Source of the DNA: Epiperipatus broadwayi
Lineage: Eukaryota; Onychophora; Udeonychophora; Euonychophora; Peripatidae
Length of the DNA stretch: 64,000 nucleotides
Direction: 5' to 3'
NCBI GenBank assembly: GCA_028023455.1
Contig: JAQFVV010012416.1
Location: forward strand, 2,721,767 to 2,785,766
The translations under genes were made by a program, and so were the position numbers. This document shows, piece by piece, positions 56,991-64,000 of this stretch. Numbering within the stretch: position 1 is the stretch's first letter; each line of letters opens with the position of its first letter. Under the pieces are notes generated by a model. That model saw nothing but the letters and a program-made list of their open reading frames with translations, ran no database searches and was not told the DNA's origin.

Positions 56991-57845
56991 CATGAAATCA
57001 CGATACATTTATAATTGAAACAGACATATAGTTTTTTTTTTGCACAAAAAGGTAAACATAAAAGTGTTATAATAATTTTGAGAATTTATTGGTATGTTAA
57101 AATTAAAAGATCATAATTTTATATTATTTATTGGTCATAAGTCGGTTGCCACAATATTACATTAAATTATATGCTAATGTTGCCACACGTATTCTGTTGT
57201 CAGATTATTAAAATACTACCACGTACGTATTTATTTATTTCATTTAGGAGGAAATAAGATTATATTATATTATTATTGTTATTATTATTTTATTATTGTT
57301 AGTTGCTGTGTAGTAGATTATGACATAAAATTCCCTTTTCATATTTTACTACCGTAATTTTAAATCAGTTAGAATACAATTTATGAACCTGAGATTTTAT
57401 TTTATTTTATTTTACTTCATTTTATTTAATTAAGCTAGATTCTTGCTATAAGAAGATTAAGATATGATTATTATTTTAATCGTAGTGAATAGAGCTGAGA
57501 AAGTCGTAAGAATACTATGAGTTAGTTATTTGGGATGGTATAGTAAAAAGGGGGAATAGTGTTCTTATGCCATTGAGGTAGTATCGTGTGGATAATGTCT
57601 CAATGTAGTCTATCTCGTTCCCCGTATTGTCACTCCATGTCTCATGAAAATAGTAAATATTTGTTAATTCATTTTAAAAATTGAACCGTATTGGTATTTT
57701 AAAAATTTGAGCTAGTAATCATTTTAATTAATGCTGAATATTTCATTTATTTATTTGTTAACTGAGCTAGAACCCGGAATATTCGTAATAAACAATATAT
57801 TTTGGGGTGAGGATGCGCGGGGGGGGGAGGTTAGAATATATATAT
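56991..57845. other. AT-rich spacer with TTA and TTTTA repeats
   Basis: (TTA)n at about 57264-57300, (TTTTA)n at about 57393-57415, a G8 run near 57820. No gene. Confidence 0.4.
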
Positions 57846-57847
57846 AT

Positions 57848-57930
57848 GTCAAAGCATCAGCTGGGAAGTGAACCCCAGGATAACTGCTTAGAAATCAGAT
57901 ATGCTAGCAACTAGGCCACCAATGCTTGAC
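57848..57930 (-). repeat. tRNA-Gly-derived SINE
   Basis: Minus strand: GTCAAGCATTGG, A box TGGCCTAGTTG, B box GGTTCACTTCC, closing GATGCTTTGAC, so the acceptor stem is extended by GTCAA/TTGAC. The anticodon arm is eroded. Fifth copy of the family and the only one on the minus strand; no A tail is left beyond TATATATA. Confidence 0.75.
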
Positions 57931-57938
57931 ATAGCAAG

Positions 57939-58359
57939 GCTACTTGATTAAGCTTTAGTTTCAAAATGGAAATTCAAAATTTTATGTTTAGAGTAAGTTC
58001 TTTTGACATACTTATGACTTGATCAATTTCAGCTATATTTTTTGTATCACTTTTGTGAAATCAGGAGGAATATGCATAATGTGACCATGACATTTAGATT
58101 TGGATCTTTAGTTACATAATATTATTTTTTAAAATTTAGATGCGAATTGTCTTCTCTGTCTCTTCACACTGTTGTTTTCAAAAATATTCTAATCCTCTAA
58201 ATGATCTTGATGAGAAAGTAGCTATTGATTTAATGATTTTGATCATGTTATACTTCTGGAGATATTCACATTGGATAATAAAGCATAAGATAATGGATCA
58301 TAGTTTTTTAATATGCAAATAATTGATGTAATAGGTCAGAGACTGTTTGCAAATATCTT
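57939..58359. other. Spacer, possibly downstream part of the disrupted frame
   Basis: Minus-strand shards (for example YDPLSYALLSNVNISRS) might continue the frame above 58360 after further frameshifts, but I cannot support it. Confidence 0.2.
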
Positions 58360-59140
58360 TCACCAGTAATCATTTAATTTACCAAAAGATACGTGTTTAG
58401 GCTTATTAGTTTCTTCATTTGTTCTCATACAATTAAAATCCAAAAAATTTGAACTGATATTAGAACTAGATGTTGAATATTTTTCAACATGACTTTTTTC
58501 CTTTTGTTTTATTTTCGAGAGTTCCGCAGGGATAATTGCAACTGAGACACTATTATTGTTGAGAACTCGGAGATTTAAATTTTCAAAGCGTATTTTGTGT
58601 TCTAAAAATAATATTACTGAGAGTGACTTCATTCTTTCCATATTCATGATTGTATTCCATTCACTCACCCCATGTAGCATTTTTCAGGGCAACTTCAACG
58701 GGGACTATTTTTTCTGAGATTGACATAATGTTATTACTGTTATTGGTTTTCATGATATTTTTCTTTAGTGTTCTTTTTACTATATTCTTTTTAATACATT
58801 ATACAGGCTTAAACCTGCATTTATATATGTAATATATGGGGGATTCAAACTCAGACTTTCACACAACCAACTACTCTCAGTGCCATCTCATATTGCTGAC
58901 CCTGAGAGTAGTGGGTTGTGTGAAAGTCTGAGTTCGAATCCCATATATTCTTTTTATTAACTTTATGAAGAGCACAAAGGTTGCTGTCAGTTTTTTTCAT
59001 ATTTTCATTATTTTTTGTTTTACTTAAGATTTTAAAATTTTTACCTTTTTTACAAAACATTTGGGTTTTTAGTTGACTATTTGATTCTAAATTTGCAATC
59101 AGTAATTTATCAGAGATTATCGATGTCTGGAAGACTATTG
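58360..59140 (-). pseudogene. Disrupted gene fragment interrupted by a family A insertion
   Basis: Read on the minus strand, a frame open from about 59135 (DTIVFQTSIISDKLL...KVNKKNI) is cut by the family A foldback. If that insert and one copy of its 12 bp duplication are ignored, it resumes in the same phase (KRTLKKNIMKTNN...VEVALKNATWG). A one-base shift near 58670 then leads into a 106-codon frame (SLSVILFLEHKIRFENLN...FGKLNDYW) ending at 58360. Lys/Asn/Ser-rich, no domain recognised. Alternatively GTGAGT at 58665 and TCTTCCAG near 59120 could be splice sites of an exon. The duplication proves that a continuous frame existed before insertion. Confidence 0.35.
58793..58943. mobile_element. 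Family A foldback insertion, ribozyme-less
   Basis: 151 bp: left copy (minus orientation) from the 3' terminus through B and A boxes to CATATTGCTGACC, right copy (plus) from the A-box region to GAGTTCGAATCCC. Flanked by TATATTCTTTTT at 58781-58792 and 58944-58955. Arms share the CTGAGAGTAGTGGGTTGTGT region. Confidence 0.8.
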
Positions 59141-59593
59141 TATCTTACTTTATTTATTTTTTGATGCATATTAATATCAACAGTTATTAGTAGCTATTAA
59201 ATTCTAACAATAAAACGATTTGTAATAAATTATACTTTTTTTCCATAACTGTCAAATTAAGCTTTTACACTGGCCGTCATGTTAGCGTTCCTTCACTTGA
59301 ATATTAGAACTGTGTAGCCAAATTATGAATAAAATTATATGTTTCTGAGATTAATCTAGGTAATGTAATAATTTTTCCATTTTCTTTTACATAAATACAA
59401 AATTCTCTTTGATTAAGTAGGGAAACACATTTTAGCAAAGAAAACAGTATTTTATAATTTGGAATAATTAATGAAAATGTTAATATTTTTTAAAGCAGTT
59501 AGCTTAACTAGGAATAGTTTTACAATTTTGTTGTATCTATCCCTGAGCTAAGATTATAATTTTTAAAATCAGTGAGAAGCTGTGAATTTTGGA
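59141..59593. other. AT-rich spacer
   Basis: Nothing recognised. Confidence 0.35.
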
Positions 59594-59815
59594 AGAGGCA
59601 AAACTCACTATATGTATTGCCACACACAGCAAGCTAGAATAATCAATGGATGCTAGAAGGCTTGTGCATAAAATCCCCATCTAGTGCCTACTCATCCAAT
59701 ATCCCCAGACTAGTTTCTGGCTTGTGGCCTTCATCAGTGAGGAGTCTTGGATCTGAGAGCACTGCACCTAGATCTTAGGATCTAATGCAACTCTCTAGCA
59801 GCCACCTTTTATTTC
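59594..59815 (-). mobile_element. Family B element, single copy with intact ribozyme
   Basis: Minus strand: A-box-like GGTGGCTGCTAGAG (about 59801-59814), B-box region eroded (TAAGATCTAGGTGC, CAGATCC), hammerhead 59694-59752, then GTAGGCACTAGATGGGGATT, GCACAAGCCTTCTAGCATCC, CAGCTTGCTGTGTGTGGCAA-like and the terminus GTGAGTTTTGCCTC. Only this family B copy is not a foldback. Confidence 0.7.
59694..59752 (-). ncRNA. Type I hammerhead ribozyme (family B, intact core)
   Basis: Outer stem I ATCCAA/TTGGAT (six pairs), internal loop GACT/ATA, inner stem I CCTCA/TGGGG (five pairs with one G-U), CTGATGA (complement of 59731-59737), stem II GGC/GCC with loop CACAA, GAAA, palindromic stem III ACTAGT, and the classical GTC cleavage triplet at the complement of 59708-59710; cleavage predicted between 59708 and 59707. 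Stem II is short, with A/A at 10.1/11.1. Every catalytic residue is present. Confidence 0.75.
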
Positions 59816-60194
59816 TACTTAACTACAAAACTATGAGTCTTAAATTGAAAACACTTTAATATTTTCAACCCAAGCTCATTAACTTATATAGTCATATAGG
59901 TCTGAATCCAGTTTATACCTATACATTTTGGTGTCTTTGGTTCTTTAATAACCATAGCCACCACTATCCTATTAGGCAGGATTGGTTTTAAGCCAATAAA
60001 CATCACATGCAAAAGTAGGGTATTAAAACAGCAATATGTAAACTGAAGACATGTGATGGGTCATGTGATATATTATTGGTTTATATATAATTACTGTGGT
60101 ATTAAAATAAGCATCTGTTTTCCAAATAATAAATATGAAATGTTTTTAATTATAATATTTCGAGTTTTACTTAAAGCCAACAGTTAAATTGCAT
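59816..60194. other. Spacer with CATGTGAT motifs
   Basis: GACATGTGATGGGTCATGTGATAT near 60048-60071; CCAATAAACATCAC near 59993 also occurs inverted near 11884. Probably another old repeat end. No gene. Confidence 0.3.
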
Positions 60195-60206
60195 TTTATA
60201 TGTACA

Positions 60207-60464
60207 TTAATACACTGTACAATCTTACACATACATGCGCATATATAATGTAATATATAATAGATTCGAACTCAGACTTTCACACGACCCTCAACTCTCC
60301 ATGCCATCTCATATTGCTGACACACCTGATCATACACATGCTGAAAAGATAAATAATCACCAATATACAGATTTCATGCTAAACCAGCAATCATCAGTTG
60401 GTCCAGATTACTATCTCCACACATATATACAATCAGTGCTCAGCTTATATTAAGATAGTCAATC
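60207..60464 (-). mobile_element. Family A hammerhead element, 5'-truncated
   Basis: Minus strand from 3' terminus (complement of TACACTGTACAATC) through B-box-like GAGTTCGAATC and A-box-like TGGCATGGAGAG to the ribozyme and about 50 bp beyond. Flanked by TTTATATGTACA (60195-60206) and TTTTTATGTACA (60465-60476), one mismatch. Confidence 0.7.
60348..60416 (-). ncRNA. Type I hammerhead ribozyme (family A)
   Basis: ACCAA-CTGATGA, TGCT/AGCA stem II, GAAA, stem III reduced to AT..AT around CTGT, H17 = A, TTGGT, distal GTAATC/GATTAT. The GTC-less cleavage triplet is TA-type as in the other family A copies. Confidence 0.65.
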
Positions 60465-60514
60465 TTTTTATGTACAGTATTTTAGTAAATAATAATTAAA
60501 TGGGTTTATTGCTT

Positions 60515-60556
60515 AAAATTTTATATATATATACATATGTGTGTGTGTGTGTGCTT
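60515..60556. repeat. (TA)n(TG)n microsatellite
   Basis: TATATATATACATATGTGTG passing into a GT run. Confidence 0.85.
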
Positions 60557-60616
60557 TGCACACAGATAATGAAGCTATTAATGGTGCTTGAAAATAAATA
60601 ATATCCAAATGTTACT

Positions 60617-60658
60617 GCCAAGCACTTTCGGGATAGTTCATAATCCCATATTTATGGC
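60617..60658 (-). ncRNA. Degenerate hammerhead-like stem-loop, Penelope type
   Basis: Minus strand: GCC/GGC outer stem, GGGAT/ATCCC stem II, CGAAAGTGCTT as in the Penelope arms; the CTGANGA box is lost (AAATAT). A similar eroded motif lies at about 4385-4418. Confidence 0.3.
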
Positions 60659-61499
60659 TACTGGAATTTATTTAAGATCTATAATACTGTTAATGCAAAT
60701 TTTTTATTGATTTCAAATGCTAATGAAGTAAAGCCACAACTATTTCAAGAGTTTATAAGAAATTAAAGCACTGGAGTGGCAGAATTGGGCAAGATCCAAA
60801 GATCTTAATCTTCAGTCACCCTACTTCTGTCTTTTCACAAAACCATGCAATATATTAAATTGCTAGTATCTATAAAAAAAATTTCACTAAAAAATATTAT
60901 ATTGTTTTCATCTATAATTTTTAAGAGCTTTTTATTCTATCATTTTGCCATATTTATCATTTATTTTCTCTGGTCCTTGCAAAATACTGAACGAAAAGTT
61001 TAGTAGATACAAATTAACTTTTAATCTATTAGACTAATGTATTATATATATATATGACATCAGTTATCTTGAAATTAAAAGTACTTAACAATGTAAATGT
61101 TTTTATTTACCAATAGAGATTTAAGAAGGTAATAAGAAATTCAGATAGAAATCAGTTTTATGTACATAAAAGTGATAAAATAATAATTGCATTTATGTCA
61201 ATTTAAAAGATTTAATTCAAAATGTTGATGTATAATCCATGTTGAGTATCATTATCTAAAATTAGTTAGAATTATTTAATGTTTATCAAAAGTGACAACA
61301 GTATCTACTCAAATAAAAATCCTGCTTGATTGCACCAATTTTGCTATGTCTTAGATCCTGATTTTCTATTAAGAAAAAAAAAACAAATATTATAGAAATA
61401 AGATTTACAAAATATGTAATATAAGTAGAGGCTGCAATAACCTACTGCCTCTGTAAGCAGCGTAATTCTAAAAAAAGGCTGCCTTTATTGCTCGGGAGT
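60659..61499. other. AT-rich spacer
   Basis: Nothing recognised. Confidence 0.35.
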
Positions 61500-61592
61500 T
61501 TATAGGAAGTTCGAGCACCAGGACTGCGAACCCCAGAATCAATCTTGCAACTTCCAAAGTCGGACGCTCTACCAATTATTCCATTTCTATTA
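61500..61592 (-). repeat. tRNA-like SINE fragment
   Basis: Minus strand A-box-like TAATTGGTAGAGCG and B-box-like GGGGTTCGCAGTCC with GGAAGTTGCAAGATTG between. Shares GGAAGTTG..AAGATTG with 33.45 kb. Not tRNA-Gly. The spacing is plausible for a tRNA, but no acceptor stem closes. Confidence 0.5.
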
Positions 61593-62399
61593 ATTTAATA
61601 CATTTAGTATTCATAATATGTATACATACATTCTATCTTATCGTAGAGTTCAACAATTATTATTCAGTACTTGACTATATTCTACTATTATTTCCCATCC
61701 TATTTATAATCTAATATCTAATATACTTATAGGATGGTATATAATTCTTCTATTATCTTTAAAGTCTTTTCCTTTAGTCTATATGGCCCTTGGGCTTATA
61801 AAAATAATAATAAGGTCAGAGCAACTTTGTTTATTTCCCTAGTAGGCTTGATGATTTTCTGAAGCGGAGATACTGACCAAAAGGATATTCTCCACTTATC
61901 CCCCCCCCCCACGGGCTTCATATTATCTGCTTCCAAGTTGGTCTTAAGGACGAAAAAGAAGATAGGTTTTCCTGCTTTGCTAGAGTTTGTATATATTGTC
62001 ATTCTTTTGCTCTTTCTGAAATATTTCAGCCAATGGGATAGATATAGACATCTTAAACAAAATAACAACTTATTTAGCTTAGATCTGATTTTTGTAAATT
62101 TAATTAGTATATATGGTTCACATCAATTAAATATCTTTTGTTAGCAGAAATATTTTTCTTTCAATAACAATAGATCTCTCATTTCTGTAAAACTTATTTT
62201 CAGAAAGTGTTTCAAACCTAAGAATAGTTGACACAAAGTCTATTTTAACTATAATTTGATTTTAATCTCCTCAAAATATTTTCTTTCTTTAATTTTAATT
62301 TTTTTCAGTAGTATAAATATTTGAAAACAAGTAAACCCAATCAGGCATAAATCAACATTTGTTGAAGCATTAATTTAATGGTTTTGTGCACTGATAGAA
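61593..62399. other. AT-rich spacer with C-run
   Basis: C11 run near 61900-61910. Open frames here have no motif. Confidence 0.35.
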
Positions 62400-62970
62400 T
62401 GAAAAATTTTCATCATCACCAAACACTGGAACAATATTCTATTATGAGCTTCATAAGATGTCATTCAAAATCTATACATCCCAATATGCATCCCAAGTAC
62501 AGAAAAAAGTGGTTTCAGAAAGATAAAAAACAGAACAAGAAAAACTAGAATTGGGATATGGATAGGCTGATATTTACAATTTTCTCAATGCTGTAAGAAT
62601 ATATGTCTGATAAAATACCAACTGTGTGAATCATTGTAGTTAAACTGGCATGGTGAGGGTGGTGATCTATGGTACCATTTGGGTCCACAATAAATCACAT
62701 GATAGTACTATTTTGGCTAACAATTAGTCTGATTATCACATCACTTCCATAAATGATGCAAACACCATTTCCAGATGATATTTTCTGAGAAATATATTTA
62801 AAATTACATGGTTCAAAAAATACTCCAATAATGAGAAAGATGTCACAACATCCCATGATTTACCCAATCATCTAATTTAAATCTTACTGAGCTGTGGAAC
62901 CCCTCAAATAATGAGTTAGCTAATGGATTTTGGAGATGCTGAAGTCATTTTCATGAAAAATAACTTAATA
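62400..62970 (+). pseudogene. Tc1/mariner-like transposase relic
   Basis: Plus strand around 62860-62905 reads QSSNLNLTELWNP, matching the conserved QSPDLNPIE.LW block before the third catalytic acidic residue of Tc1/mariner transposases. About 62645-62680 reads VVIYGTIWVH, like the V.VWG...... segment around the second Asp. Stops and frameshifts are frequent and no terminal inverted repeats were located. Confidence 0.42.
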
Positions 62971-63129
62971 GTCCTTTAGATAACCCTCAAACATTCTACA
63001 TTGAAGATAAATAATTTTTGATGCAAATAATAGTTGATTTTATATTAAAAGATATCCCATGTATTTCTATTATTTTAATCAACAAATATACACACACAAA
63101 TATCAATATAAATATATGAAATTAGTCAA

Positions 63130-63545
63130 CCCATAAACAATACCAATATCAGTAACAATCAATAATCTCAATCTGTTGTCAAGGCAACCTTCTTTTACAA
63201 TAAAGGTGGATATCCATCTTTATCAATAATCCAATATGTTTATATAGACATTAAAGATTCCAACTTGACTTACAAGAATGAGATTATTAATTCAAAGAAG
63301 TGTAAATAAACCTCATTAAATAGTGAATTATAATTTGTCCTGAAAGCAGACTAACAAATAGTCAATTACAACTTTCATCAATTTCCACTGAAACAATATA
63401 TGACTTGTTTAACAGAGCTAATAATGCTCAAGAATAAACAGGATTACAAATATAAATACATGAAAGAAATCAACATTTAACATCACCAATATCAATAATA
63501 GTCAACAATCTCAATCTGTTGTCAAGGTAACCTTCTTTTACAATA
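63130..63545 (+). repeat. Direct repeat pair, ~70 bp
   Basis: ATCTCAATCTGTTGTCAAGG plus CAACCTTCTTTTACAATA with an upstream CACCAATATCA-type block occurs at about 63139-63203 and 63480-63545, 345-355 bp apart. Could be a head-to-tail copy of another short element. Confidence 0.6.
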
Positions 63546-64000
63546 TATTGTATAATTTTATTTATATAAAAATCTTTGTTCATTATCCCGAAGTGAATAA
63601 TGGATGCTAAAATATCCAATATACCTCAAAATGCTAAGTTATATTCAAAAATGAGATATCAGACTGATTATTTTATTAGATATTGATAAATGGTTTAAAA
63701 AATTTAAATCTGCATTATAGAATGCTAAAATTTATTCCTCATTTATAAAACATATGAAATATTTAACATGATAATAAAGAAATATATAGGGGCATAATGA
63801 CACATAACACAGATATGTCTAGTTTACATTATGACTAATACATATATTGTTCTAACACAAGATAACTAACACATAGAATTGTAATAAAAAATTTAAATTA
63901 TTTAATATATATATATAATATGATTAGCATTTTATATGCTTACACATGCTGTTAATAAGAGTGATGTGATGTATTGTGGCTTCTCCTTAAACGAAGTCAA
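63546..64000. other. AT-rich end of window
   Basis: Nothing recognised. Confidence 0.35.

Noticed and set aside
58665-58670. GTGAGT as a definite splice donor
   Set aside because: Sequence fits, but no matching acceptor in a consistent frame was found and a one-base frameshift explains the data equally.

Overview
This 64 kb window looks like intergenic or intronic DNA from a repeat-rich, strongly AT-rich metazoan genome, most plausibly an invertebrate. The reasons are: no dense coding on either strand; an intact RTE-clade LINE; Penelope-like elements (RT plus GIY-YIG); SINEs derived from tRNA-Gly(TCC); piggyBac-, hAT- and Tc1/mariner-type DNA transposon relics; and long (TA)n tracts. I cannot name the species. 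I found no intact host protein gene. The only gene-like remnants are a disrupted reading frame near 58.4-59.1 kb and a possible exon near 23.85 kb.

The most notable content is a set of short non-autonomous repeats that carry hammerhead self-cleaving ribozyme (HHR) cores. Family A has HHRs at about 8.65, 31.0, 40.95 and 60.4 kb, and ribozyme-less foldback copies at 44.5 and 58.8 kb. Family B has HHRs at 59.7, 32.3 and 11.7 kb and fragments at 21.1, 22.4 and 35.5 kb. Family C has HHRs at 24.4, 27.25, 33.25 and 45.4 kb. In each family I could pair stem I, stem II and a palindromic stem III around the conserved CUGANGA and GAAA boxes. Most copies also have RNA polymerase III-like A/B-box sequences beside the ribozyme. 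Several copies are flanked by 12-18 bp target-site duplications, so they are retro-inserted units. Many are unequal head-to-head 'snapback' duplications. One (8.2-8.8 kb) contains a circularly permuted full unit of about 479 bp, and one (24.0-24.55 kb) is a head-to-tail partial dimer of period 405 bp. Both are what a circular or concatemeric RNA template would give. The closest known analogues are animal retrozymes and the schistosome hammerhead SINEs, which are thought to be moved by Penelope-like elements. Two Penelope-like elements in this window (24.6-25.3 and 50.8-53.2 kb) show the same head-to-head architecture and have degenerate hammerhead-like stem-loops after the GIY-YIG domain.

Layout: 0-8 kb, AT-rich DNA with foldback repeats and an RTE 3' fragment; 8.2-8.8, family A unit; 10.4-13.6, RTE fragment, family B foldback and two tRNA-Gly SINEs; 14.05-17.35, full-length RTE LINE with a 1000-codon ORF (minus strand); 18.67-19.51, piggyBac-like element; 21.3-25.3, TIR foldback, families B/C/F and the first Penelope palindrome; 27-34 kb, families C, A and B, a hAT MITE and RTE fragments; 36.0-39.7, an old degraded full-length RTE with an internal insertion; 40.7-45.5, tRNA-Gly SINEs, families A and C, an RTE 5' fragment and a (TA)n tract; 50.8-53.2, large Penelope palindrome; 53.9-57.8, low-repeat AT-rich DNA; 57.8-64, SINEs, a SINE-disrupted frame, families B and A and a Tc1/mariner relic.
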